Of a DNA stretch of 64,000 nt, positions 8,577-16,191 are shown piece by piece (the first letter of the stretch is position 1; each line of letters starts with the position of its first letter). The position numbers and the translations under genes are program-made. Source of the stretch: Aldehydirespirator sp965219165 (GTDB lineage: Bacteria > Actinomycetota > Acidimicrobiia > Acidimicrobiales > Aldehydirespiratoraceae); assembly GCA_965219165.1 (NCBI GenBank), contig CBDCMW010000002.1, forward strand, positions 3,348,001-3,412,000, read 5' to 3'. Under the pieces are notes generated by a model, which saw nothing but the letters and a program-made list of their open reading frames with translations, ran no database searches and was not told the DNA's origin.

Positions 8577-9629
8577 GTGACGCCAGGAGCATTCCCCGAG
8601 CTCGGCTTCTACGCGCTGGCGGGCGAGGCCGACAGCTCGCGGGACCTTCTCCAGGAGGTGAGAGCGGGCGAGGCGCTGGGCCTGGGGACGGTGTTCGTCT
8701 CGGAGCGCTACAACAAGAAGGAGGTGGCCGCGCTGTGCGGGGCGGCGGCTGCGGTGTCGGAGACGATCACCATCTGCACCGGGGCCACCAACAGCAACAC
8801 CCGCCATCCGCTGGTCACCGCCGGGTTCGCCCGCACCATGCAGAGCCTCAGCGGCGGGCGCTTCGTGCTGGGCATCGGTCGGGGCATCCAGCCGCTGCAG
8901 CTGGCCATGGGCCTCAGCGAGATCACCACGGCCGAGATGGAGGACTTCGCCGGGCTGATGCGCCGGCTGTTCCGGGGCGAGACGGTGCTCAACCACGACG
9001 GACCGGCCGGGTGCTATCCGTTCCTGCGCCTCGACTCGTCACTCGACGAGCATCTGCCCATGAGCATCGTGGCCTTCGGGCCCAACACGCTTCGGCTCGC
9101 GGGCCGCTGCTTCGACGAGGTGGTACTGCACACGTTCTTCGCCGACGAGACGGTGGTGCGCTGCGTCGAGACGGTGCGGGCCGCCGCGGAGGAAGCAGGC
9201 CGGGATCCGGCCGATGTGCGGGTGTGGTCGTGCCTGGCCACGGTCGGTGACCATCTGCCGTACGAGGACCGGCTGATGAAGATGGTGGGGCGTCTGGCCA
9301 CCTACCTTCAGATCTACGGAGACCTGCTGGTTCGCACCAACCGGTGGGATCCGGCCGCGCTGCAGCGTTTCCGGGACAGCCCGGTGGTGGCCGGCCGCCG
9401 CGGCGCCATCGACGCCGGGGCCACGACCGAGGAGCTAGAGCGCCTGGCGGAGGTGATCCCCGAGGAGTGGCTCGCGCCGAGCGCCACCGGCACGCCCGAG
9501 CAGTGCGCTCAAGCGGTGCAGCGTCAGCTCGACCTGGGCTGTGACGGCGTCATCATGCACGGCGCCACCCCCCAGGAGCTGGAGCCGGTAGTAGCCGCGT
9601 ACCGAGATCGCTGGCGCGAGGCGCACTAG
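8577..9629 (+). CDS. LLM-class (luciferase-like) F420-dependent oxidoreductase
   Basis: TIM-barrel protein of the bacterial-luciferase superfamily, which in this kind of genome normally uses coenzyme F420 as hydride carrier. Typical features are LGFYALAGE at the first strand, TGATNSNTRHPLVTAGFARTM, then LSGGRFVLGIGRG and a C-terminal GTPEQCAQAVQRQLDLGCDG. I chose GTG 8577 (350 residues) because an AGGGAGG ribosome site lies 8 bases upstream and the barrel begins right after. ATG 8544 and GTG 8502 are longer alternatives. The substrate is unknown. Confidence 0.8.
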   Translation: MTPGAFPELGFYALAGEADSSRDLLQEVRAGEALGLGTVFVSERYNKKEVAALCGAAAAVSETITICTGATNSNTRHPLVTAGFARTMQSLSGGRFVLGIGRGIQPLQLAMGLSEITTAEMEDFAGLMRRLFRGETVLNHDGPAGCYPFLRLDSSLDEHLPMSIVAFGPNTLRLAGRCFDEVVLHTFFADETVVRCVETVRAAAEEAGRDPADVRVWSCLATVGDHLPYEDRLMKMVGRLATYLQIYGDLLVRTNRWDPAALQRFRDSPVVAGRRGAIDAGATTEELERLAEVIPEEWLAPSATGTPEQCAQAVQRQLDLGCDGVIMHGATPQELEPVVAAYRDRWREAH

Positions 9630-9686
9630 CCGACCCTGCTCGACGCAACGCTCACCAACGGCTCGCCGCGACTTCAGGTTCTACCA

Positions 9687-11315
9687 TTGCTCCCGGTGGC
9701 TGTCGCTGACGGTAGTGACGTGGGCCTGTCCCCGCCCGCTCTCGACCAGATCCGCCTGGGTGCCCCCAACTGGTGCCGGGGCCTCCGGCACGCGGCAGTG
9801 GCCGCTGTGGTTGTCCTCCTCGCGTCCGCCTGCGGATCGGATGGACCTGGGGGCGCGCCTCCCCCACCGGCCGAGGAGGCTCCTGCGGGACCCGAGTCGC
9901 CGGTCGTCGATGAGGCCAGCGACCAGACGCCCGCAAGCGTCGAGGATCCTCCCGATGAAGCGCCCGCAGCGGGCGCTGGAGAGGGGGCGGCCCCGGTGCG
10001 AGAGGTTGCCTCGGTGCGCATCGTCAGTCAGAACATCCTGCACGGCGTCGGGTGCCCTGCAAACAGCGATTCGTGCCGGGCGGGTGAGCGGGTGTCGCTG
10101 TTCATGGGACAGCTCGCCCAGGCCGGCTGTCCTGAGCTGGTGTCGCTTCAGGAGGCCAACGAGCGGATCGTGGGCCTGGTCGCCGCCGAGGCCGGGGGCT
10201 GCGGCTACGAGGTCGTCTGGGACGGCGATCCCGGACTCGATCGGGAGGTGGTGCTGACCACGCTGGAGGTGGTCGGCTCGCGCCGGCGGGTGCTGGCCGA
10301 CCGGTTCCGCTCGGCGTATGTGGTGCGGGTGGCCTCGCCGATCGGGGTGATCGACTTCCTGACCACGCATCTGGCCTCCAGCGACGACCGGGCCTGCAAC
10401 CCGGGGTTGTGCCCGCCTCCGTGCGACCCCGAGGGCAGCCTGCGCACCTGCCAGGCCCGCCAGGTCCTGCAGTTCGCGGAGGATGTCGCTCTCGACGGAG
10501 GCGTGACGGTCGTTGGCGGCGACCTGAACGACTCGACGGGCAGTCCCCCGTTGGCGGTATTCGACGGCGCCGGGTTCGTCGACTCGCACCTGGCCGCGGG
10601 CCACAGCGAGTGCGATCCGGACAGCGGGACAGGCTGCACGGCTGGGCGGGAGGACGCGTCCCTAGCCGACATGGCAGATCCGGCCAGCCGCCAGAGCAGC
10701 CGCATCGACTACCTGCTGTACTCGGCTCCGGGGCGGGACTGCTCGGTTGGCGAAGGCACCGGGCTGTTCAACGCCGGGCCCACGGCCGGTGAGCTGGCCT
10801 TCCCGTCAGACCACACCGGCGTGGCGCTCACACTGGTGTGCGACGCCGCCGGGGCTGACGGGGTGGACGCGGCCCCCGCAGCGCTGCCCGGGGAGCCCGA
10901 TGAGCCCGCACCGGCGGACGGCCAGCCAGTCGACGAGGTCACGGCTGAGGCCATCGCGACCGCCTTCGAGACCCACCTGGACGGATCGATCAGCGACATC
11001 GAGGTGCGCATCGACCAGGTCGAGGACTTCGAAGGCATGCGCGACTCGGCCCGCCGGATGTTCGAGGAGGTCGGGGAGCTCGGAGCGACCGTCCGAGCCC
11101 GAGTCGACGGGATCTCTCGCACGTCGGCCACCACCGCCCGCGTCGTCTATTCGATCCTGCTCAACGACCAGGTCGTCTTCGACGGCCGAGTCGGCGAGGC
11201 CGTGCTGATAGACGGCCGCTGGTTCGTCTCGAAGGCCACCTTCTGCGATCTCGCAGCCCTCTCCCCCGCCGCCGACCCCGTCACCGTCTGCTTGTCCACC
11301 CCAAGCGACAACTGA
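9687..11315 (+). CDS. secreted lipoprotein with endonuclease/exonuclease/phosphatase fold
   Basis: A lipoprotein (hydrophobic stretch then LLASAC, lipidated Cys near residue 50) with a Pro/Ala/Glu-rich linker to about 105, then an EEP-family domain. Motifs: SQNILHG (~113), LQEANE (~154), TTHLAS, GGDLNDS (~277) and SDHTGVAL (~374), the metal- and phosphate-handling residues of DNase I-like phosphoesterases. Residues about 400-540 form a second domain of NTF2/MTB12-like look, ending GRWFVSKATFC. It probably hydrolyses an extracellular phosphodiester or phosphomonoester. The start is uncertain: TTG 9687 gives a long N-region, and GTG 9720 is an alternative. Confidence 0.75.
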   Translation: MLPVAVADGSDVGLSPPALDQIRLGAPNWCRGLRHAAVAAVVVLLASACGSDGPGGAPPPPAEEAPAGPESPVVDEASDQTPASVEDPPDEAPAAGAGEGAAPVREVASVRIVSQNILHGVGCPANSDSCRAGERVSLFMGQLAQAGCPELVSLQEANERIVGLVAAEAGGCGYEVVWDGDPGLDREVVLTTLEVVGSRRRVLADRFRSAYVVRVASPIGVIDFLTTHLASSDDRACNPGLCPPPCDPEGSLRTCQARQVLQFAEDVALDGGVTVVGGDLNDSTGSPPLAVFDGAGFVDSHLAAGHSECDPDSGTGCTAGREDASLADMADPASRQSSRIDYLLYSAPGRDCSVGEGTGLFNAGPTAGELAFPSDHTGVALTLVCDAAGADGVDAAPAALPGEPDEPAPADGQPVDEVTAEAIATAFETHLDGSISDIEVRIDQVEDFEGMRDSARRMFEEVGELGATVRARVDGISRTSATTARVVYSILLNDQVVFDGRVGEAVLIDGRWFVSKATFCDLAALSPAADPVTVCLSTPSDN

Positions 11316-11362
11316 AGCCCGGCGGCCACCGCAGCAACAGTCATGTCCTACGATGCCCGCCG

Positions 11363-11579
11363 GTGCCTCACGCTGACGCCGCCGACCCGCCATCGAAGTA
11401 TCTCAATTCAGAGCAGCGGGCTCGGATGGAGATCGACGAGCAGCTCGGCGCGCGCGGCTGGGTGGTGCAGGACTATCGGCATGCGGCAGTGGCCGCCGCT
11501 CGGGGTGTGGCCGTGCGGGAGGTGCCCACCGAGGCCGGGCCTGCCGACTATGTGCTGTTCGTGGACCGTCAGGCGGTGG
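11363..11579 (+). pseudogene. N-terminal fragment of a type I restriction HsdR-like subunit
   Basis: About 72 codons resemble the start of type I restriction endonuclease R subunits: a segment MEIDEQLGARGWVVQDY followed by GVAVREVPTEAGPADYVLFVD. That is the opening of the PD-(D/E)XK nuclease domain. The normal protein has around 1000 residues, so nearly everything is gone, including the core nuclease and helicase. The homology stops abruptly at about 11579, where the sequence continues as another gene in a different frame. No hsdM or hsdS is nearby. Confidence 0.6.
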
Positions 11580-11936
11580 GTGCTGGCGGATCCTGAGACC
11601 CTCGGCTTGCTGTTCGAGTCGCTGGTGGTGCGCGACCTGCGCATCTACAGCCAGGCCGAGCAGGGCGAGGTCTACTGCTACCGCGACAACGTCGGCCTAG
11701 AGGCCGATGCCGTCGTCGAGCGCCACGGCGGCGCCTGGATCGCGATGGAGGTCAAGCTCAGTCCGTCCGCCGAATCGGTGGACCGCGCCGCCCGATCACT
11801 GTTGAGACTGCGCAGCAAGGTCGCGGCGCGCCGCGCCGCCGACCTGGCCGGGCTGCTGGTCGTAACCTCCGTCGGCACCGCCTACCGCCGCCCAGACGGC
11901 GTGCAAGTGGCCCCGATAACCGCTCTCGGCCCCTGA
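11580..11936 (+). pseudogene. C-terminal fragment of a DUF4143-type AAA ATPase
   Basis: About 118 codons match the tail of AAA ATPase/DUF4143 proteins: DPETLGLLFESLVVRDLRIY, then GLEADAVVERHGGAWIAMEVKLS (the nuclease-like EVK core) and the end RRPDGVQVAPITALGP. The ATPase part (Walker A, about 300 residues) is missing. The fragment begins exactly where the upstream HsdR-like fragment ends and uses a different frame, so no functional fusion is made. The short ORF starting at 11343 that covers it has no homology before 11580. Confidence 0.65.
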
Positions 11937-12007
11937 CAACGCTCCAGCCAGCTGACTAGAGGTAGTCGCGCCCCTGGCGATCGAGGCGGTCCCGCAGGTT
12001 GGGCGCT

Positions 12008-12291
12008 CTACTCCGTCGCCTTCGGATGGCCTGGGCCGACCCAGGTGAGCCACACCGTCATCCTCTCGTCGTCGATGCAGTACCAGATCCGCCCTGACCC
12101 CGTGACCTCGTACTGCCACTGCTCCATCTTGACGCCAGTGACGGGCGCACACGGGGCGAGCCCTTCAGCGGATGCTGTCTGCGGCTGTGCTGGCGGGGCT
12201 CAGATGTCAGGGCCTCCCAAGCTGCCCTTGCGCTCGTTGGCGACTCACGGCAGATCTGTTCCCATCCCTTCGCGGAGGCATTGTCCGCCAA
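12008..12291 (-). pseudogene. RelE/ParE-like toxin gene broken by a frameshift
   Basis: Two adjacent frames each encode half of one small toxin. From 12291 the reading includes GWEQICRESPTSARAAWEAL and HPLKG. From about 12140 the next frame continues MEQWQYEVTGSGRIWYCIDD, then WVGPGHPKATE and a stop at 12008. The order and content fit a RelE-fold toxin of about 95 residues; the total length is one base short of a multiple of three, so a single missing base near 12135-12160 explains it. The frame is open upstream of 12291 to 12357 without a clear start. It lies downstream of a putative antitoxin on the same strand. Confidence 0.6.
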
Positions 12292-12357
12292 AACGGATGT
12301 CCCATCCGCCGGGGCGCGGCGGCGGAGCGACGCGATCGCGCCGACGCGGCATTGGCG

Positions 12358-12867
12358 CTAGACGATGGGTGCTGGAACGAGTTCGCCGTTGGCCACTAGT
12401 TGCCCTGTGAGCCGCTGCGCGAGTTCAGGATCCGAATAGATCTCCGCTGTGGCCCGCCATTCCCGCAGTGCCTGTTCGACGGGTGCGAGATCATCGGTCT
12501 CAGCCGCTTCCGCCATCAGCCGGGACATCTCCTCGGCAAACAGCCTTCTGTCGCATTCGGGGAGGACGGCCACCCACGACAACTCGCGTCCGACGGCGCT
12601 GTCTGCGTCGTCAAGGCTGCCGTCAACCGAGGGCGGGCCCTCGTCGCTGCTCACGGCGAGAGCATAATCCTGTCCCGACTGCCGGAGCCGAGGGTGCGTA
12701 CGGTGCTGCCCCTCGACGCGCTCGATGAGCGCCTCTGCCGTCACGCCATCGGTGTAGGGCTCGTTGTCGCCACACCGCCGCTGATGCTCCGCCCATGCCC
12801 GGGCGCGGGCGGCCTCAAGGTCGACCGGAAGCACCCCATCGGGATCGGGCTTGGTCTCGCCAGTCAT
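12358..12867 (-). CDS. putative antitoxin-like protein (DUF6247-like)
   Basis: A 169-residue acidic protein. Its C-terminal half (ELSWVAVLPECDRRLFAEEM, then an Ala/Glu-rich helix, LREWRATAEIYSDPELAQRL) resembles the DUF6247 proteins often encoded beside RelE-type toxins in Actinobacteria. It lies directly upstream of the broken toxin gene on the same strand, the usual antitoxin-first order. If the toxin is dead, this would be a solitary antitoxin. The N-terminal half (about 1-85) is unrecognised. The family assignment is from memory of pattern and is moderate. Confidence 0.5.
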   Translation of the reverse strand: MTGETKPDPDGVLPVDLEAARARAWAEHQRRCGDNEPYTDGVTAEALIERVEGQHRTHPRLRQSGQDYALAVSSDEGPPSVDGSLDDADSAVGRELSWVAVLPECDRRLFAEEMSRLMAEAAETDDLAPVEQALREWRATAEIYSDPELAQRLTGQLVANGELVPAPIV

Positions 12868-13018
12868 CGCCTCTCCTCTCGCTCAGACCATTACTCATCC
12901 AAGGACAGCAACACACCGCTCGACATAGCTTTTAAAATTATCATAACTGTCTTGGTGATAGTTGTGATTATATCAAGTCATAATGTAAAAGCACAACACT
13001 GTCTGTTATTCTTGAGTC
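12868..13018. promoter_or_regulatory. AT-rich intergenic leader upstream of the RNA ligase gene
   Basis: From about 12900 to 13018 the base composition drops sharply compared with both flanks (runs such as TTTTAAAATTATCATAACTG and TTATATCAAGTCATAATG). It separates the divergent putative antitoxin from the RNA ligase and must hold both promoters. Several TATAAT-like hexamers occur, but no -35/-10 pair with 17-base spacing stands out. The composition hints at foreign origin. Confidence 0.4.
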
Positions 13019-14221
13019 ATGGCTCACCTTCGGGATGTCTGCGACCGTGCCCTCGTCGGCGAGGCAATCGGGGGAGGGCTTGTGTCAGTCCATACGGACG
13101 GCCCGCTGAGGATCCTCAACTACACGGCCAAGGCGACGTATTCGAGGCACTGGAACGAGGCGACCATCGCCTGCCGCGGCCTCATCCTCGACGACGCCGA
13201 CCGGGTGGTGGCGAGACCGTTCCCCAAGTTCTTCGGGCCATCGGAGCCAGATGCCCCCGCCGTTCCCACACAACAGGAGATGGAGGTCACCGCGAAGCTG
13301 GACGGGTCGCTCGGGATCGCGTACACGCACCCCGAAGGCGATGTCCGCTTGGCGACGCGGGGATCGCTGGCCTCCGAGCAAGCCCGCGAGGCGACACGCA
13401 TCTGGCGCGAGAAGTACCAGCACGTCGCAATACCGCACGGGGTCACGCCCCTGTTCGAGATCATCTACCCCGACAACCGCGTCGTGCTCGACTACGGCCA
13501 GATGCGCGACCTGGTCCTGATCGCGCTCATCGACACCGAGACGGGCGCCGACATCGACCCGGCCGGCCTGGCATGGCCCGGTCCTCGGGCCGAGACGGTG
13601 AGCTTCCCGGACTTCGGGGCGCTGCTGGACCACATCTCCTCGGCCGGCGAATCGGACTGCGAGGGCTATGTGGCCCGATTCGCTACCGACGACGCCCGGC
13701 CGCACATCCGCTTCAAGTTGAAGTTCCCCGCCTATGTGGCCGCCCACCGCGTGGTCTTCGGGCTCACCTCCACCCGGGTCTGGGAGGCCGCGGCCGTGAG
13801 TGCCGCCGCCCGCATGGGCGTGTCGGCCAAGGCCATGGCCGCTCGCCTCCGACTCTCCCCTGACACAGTCACCGGGCTGCTCGGCCACGGCGAAGACCCT
13901 GTGGAGGGATTGCGCAGCACACTGCCCGAGGAGTTCCTGCCCTGGTACGACGCGGCGGTAGCAGAGGTCAGGGCCAAGGCTGATGAGCGGATACGCCTGT
14001 ACGAGTCACTGGCCCGCGAGGCAGCCATGGACGCCGCCGACGACTCCGACCGCGCCTTCGCCGACGCCGCACAGCGACTCGCCGCGGACAACGACGTGCA
14101 CCCAGGCCCGATCTTCGCTCTCCGCAATGGGCGAACAGATGTGCGCCTCGCCATCTGGGGCCACACCAAGCCCAGCGGACACGGCGAGCATGCGACAGCC
14201 AGCAGCCGAGAGGATGCCTGA
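13019..14221 (+). CDS. T4 Rnl1-type RNA ligase
   Basis: A 400-residue nucleotidyltransferase that would seal RNA 5'-phosphate and 3'-hydroxyl ends using ATP. The ligase motifs occur in order: RGLILD (53-58), motif I KLDG with the AMP-accepting Lys93, ATRG (~112), motif III FEIIYPDNRVV (146-156), motif IV EGYVAR (215-220) and motif V RFKLKFPAY with Lys233 and Lys235. The C-terminal 150 residues are helical, as in Rnl1 specificity domains. It stands alone behind an AT-rich leader among toxin-antitoxin genes and gene fragments. A repair role after toxin cleavage of tRNA is plausible but inferred. No kinase/phosphatase partner is visible. Confidence 0.85.
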   Translation: MAHLRDVCDRALVGEAIGGGLVSVHTDGPLRILNYTAKATYSRHWNEATIACRGLILDDADRVVARPFPKFFGPSEPDAPAVPTQQEMEVTAKLDGSLGIAYTHPEGDVRLATRGSLASEQAREATRIWREKYQHVAIPHGVTPLFEIIYPDNRVVLDYGQMRDLVLIALIDTETGADIDPAGLAWPGPRAETVSFPDFGALLDHISSAGESDCEGYVARFATDDARPHIRFKLKFPAYVAAHRVVFGLTSTRVWEAAAVSAAARMGVSAKAMAARLRLSPDTVTGLLGHGEDPVEGLRSTLPEEFLPWYDAAVAEVRAKADERIRLYESLAREAAMDAADDSDRAFADAAQRLAADNDVHPGPIFALRNGRTDVRLAIWGHTKPSGHGEHATASSREDA

Positions 14222-14222
14222 C

Positions 14223-14327
14223 ATGCCTACCTTCACGTTCACGCTGATCGTCGAGGGGCTCGAAGTGGTGCGCATCGCCGACGCCGGGAGCGGGTGCTCG
14301 CTAATGCAAGATTTGCCCGGCCACTAA
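14223..14327 (+). pseudogene. truncated small ORF downstream of the RNA ligase
   Basis: Thirty-four codons beginning MPTFTFTLIVEGLEVVRIAD and ending LMQDLPGH. The start looks like small conserved proteins of about 70 residues that begin with a similar beta strand and often sit beside toxin-antitoxin genes, but the body is missing and the last third looks like unrelated sequence read through. It begins 2 bases after the ligase stop. I take it as a 3'-truncated remnant; a real microprotein cannot be excluded. Confidence 0.35.
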
Positions 14328-14373
14328 TGACGGATTTACCCAGATGACAACCGGCGGAGCGATTCGATCTCGC

Positions 14374-15420
14374 TCAGTTGAAGGCTGGCATCACCTGGTC
14401 GTGGATTAGCTGCAGCTGGGCCTTGACGTCGGGCACCTCGATGTCTCGTCCCGTGAACGCGTTCAGCAGGAACGAGTCCGTGATGCAGGCGATGAAGTGG
14501 TTGACGCCGCTCGGCTCGATGTCCGACTTGATCTTGTCGACCACCTCCTCGGGGGTGCCCGCCACCGAGAGCCTCTCGGCGATGTCGGGCGTCATGCCGT
14601 CGATCGCCCCCTGGACGTCTCCATCTCCGAAGGCGTCGAGGATCGGCTGCACGTCGGCCTGCGAGACGCCGTGGCGCTCCATCTGCTCCACCGCCATGGC
14701 CGGAATGTAGAACGCTCCGATGGTCTGGGCTGCGGCCTTGGCCTTCTCGGAGTCGGGCCCGATGGCGAACACGTTCCAGACCGCAATGTCCAGATCCTGC
14801 CAGTTGCGCCCAGCGCGCTCCGCGCCGATCTTCAGATGCTCCACCATGTAGTCGCACGCTTCTCGGGAGTATTGGGCGAAGGCATGGGTGCCGTCGGAGA
14901 GCTCGCCTGCCGCCTGGAAGGACTTCGGGCCGCGCAGGGCGCCGATCAGCAGGGGAAGATGCTCCTGCACCGGGCGGGCGAAGGTGAACAGCCCGGCGTA
15001 GTTGAAGAACTCGCCGTCGAAGGTCAGCGCTCCGGTGTCGAGGAAGGTGCGCATCACGTGGTGCGCCTCCTTGACCCGGGACAGCGGCTTGATGCCCGTC
15101 CAGTCCGTCGCGTACTGGGCGAGCAGGCTGAAGTTCCCACTGGAGATGACGCACTCGGCACGGCCGCCGGTCAACTCGTCGAGCGTGGCGACCGCCTGGG
15201 CAACGTGGGTCGGCTCACGCAACGCGATCGGGGCCAGGCTGGGCCCCATGCGGATCTGGGTGGTCTCCGATGCCGCCGCCGCGAACAGCACGTAGAGGTC
15301 CTTGTGCCAGGTCTCATCGGCTGCGTAACACCCGTAGAAGCCGAGGTCGTCAGCGACCTTGATGTGTTCCAGGGACTCCTGTAGCGGGTAGTCGGGCAGT
15401 GTTACGAGACTGAACCTCAT
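14374..15420 (-). CDS. LLM-class F420-dependent oxidoreductase
   Basis: A 348-residue luciferase-like TIM-barrel protein. It opens MRFSLVTLPDYPLQESLEHI and carries ADETWHKDLYVLFAAAASET, GPSLAPIALREPTHVAQAVA, then LDELTGGRAECVISSGNF and a C-terminal GTPEEVVDKIKSDIEPSGVN. These fit F420-dependent reductases such as methylenetetrahydromethanopterin-reductase-like enzymes; the substrate is unknown. The start at ATG 15420 has an excellent ribosome site (AAGGAGGAG, about 5 bases upstream). It is oriented toward the RNA ligase island. Confidence 0.85.
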   Translation of the reverse strand: MRFSLVTLPDYPLQESLEHIKVADDLGFYGCYAADETWHKDLYVLFAAAASETTQIRMGPSLAPIALREPTHVAQAVATLDELTGGRAECVISSGNFSLLAQYATDWTGIKPLSRVKEAHHVMRTFLDTGALTFDGEFFNYAGLFTFARPVQEHLPLLIGALRGPKSFQAAGELSDGTHAFAQYSREACDYMVEHLKIGAERAGRNWQDLDIAVWNVFAIGPDSEKAKAAAQTIGAFYIPAMAVEQMERHGVSQADVQPILDAFGDGDVQGAIDGMTPDIAERLSVAGTPEEVVDKIKSDIEPSGVNHFIACITDSFLLNAFTGRDIEVPDVKAQLQLIHDQVMPAFN

Positions 15421-15654
15421 ATCTCCTCCTTGGCGAACCGATGGCCGAACGGCACGAACCTAGACCACAGGTCGCCGATTGCAAGCCGAGCGGCCTCAGA
15501 CGATGCATGTCATAACCAACGTCGATATCGAGAAGTCACAGCACCGCCACGAGCGGGCCAGGGGCGGGTCTCCGCGCTGGCTGGCACAGTCCGGGCGAGA
15601 CAGGACCAGTTGAACGGAGCGATCCGGGCGTCTGCCCGCTGCGAAGCTCCGCTC

Positions 15655-15918
15655 TCAGGATGGCCGGGAACGAGCGGCCGGCGGTCGGCGCTGGGAAGTC
15701 GCCACCTGAGGCGGCCATTGCACGCCCGGCTCGGGCAGGGGCTTGCCCTGTGCCCGCAAGTCCGCGACTACTTCGACGACCACTGCCCGGATCCCCTCCT
15801 CCGCGGCTTCCCGGTCCGGCTCCAGCCAGCTGACCAGAGGGAACCCGTCGCACAGGCCGACCCACTCGCCGTCCTCGTCGGACCACTCGGTCCAGTACCG
15901 ATACTCGTGCTCAGCCAT
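15655..15918 (-). CDS. hicB: HicB-like antitoxin
   Basis: An 87-residue protein beginning MAEHEYRYWTEWSDEDGEWV and continuing GLCDGFPLVSWLEPDREAAEEGIRAVV, the partial RNase H fold typical of HicB antitoxins (strand, DGE turn, then an amphipathic helix). The last 25 residues are a Pro/Arg-rich tail instead of a clear ribbon-helix-helix domain. It overlaps the upstream HicA-like gene by 8 bases in toxin-first order, as in hicAB operons. Confidence 0.7.
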   Translation of the reverse strand: MAEHEYRYWTEWSDEDGEWVGLCDGFPLVSWLEPDREAAEEGIRAVVVEVVADLRAQGKPLPEPGVQWPPQVATSQRRPPAARSRPS

Positions 15919-16162
15919 TGTGGCCCTCCATTACATCAATGGCCTGCAGCACCTGGCGCACTTGGTAGGGCTTCGCCCTGCTCTTGCGAGGCTGCAGGAC
16001 CAGCACCGGATGATCCATCCACGGGGTGTCATAGATCAGGTGGCTACCTCTGCGTCGTCGCGGCTTGCCGAAGCATAGGTCGCAGACGGCAACGAGATCA
16101 GCCCATCCAACGTCATTGGGGTTGCTCCTGATCTTTGCCAACCGCTTCTCATGCCGGGACAT
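15911..16162 (-). CDS. hicA: HicA-like mRNA interferase toxin
   Basis: An 83-residue basic protein with the HicA core: GWADLVAVCDLCFGKPRRRR, then GSHLIYD with the catalytic-type histidine, and KPYQVRQVLQAID at the end. HicA toxins cleave mRNA and are neutralised by HicB, which follows with an 8-base overlap. I chose ATG 16162; TTG 16192 would add ten residues. The gene is divergent from a DUF1445 protein with a very short gap. Confidence 0.7.
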   Translation of the reverse strand: MSRHEKRLAKIRSNPNDVGWADLVAVCDLCFGKPRRRRGSHLIYDTPWMDHPVLVLQPRKSRAKPYQVRQVLQAIDVMEGHNG

Positions 16163-16191
16163 CCAACTCCAATCTGAATCATTTTCAGTCA

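Noticed and set aside
7002..8996. 664-codon open frame antisense to the anchored protein and LLM gene
   Set aside because: Composition is low in hydrophobic order and Arg/His/Gly-rich, as expected for antisense in high-GC DNA; the plus strand has clear proteins.
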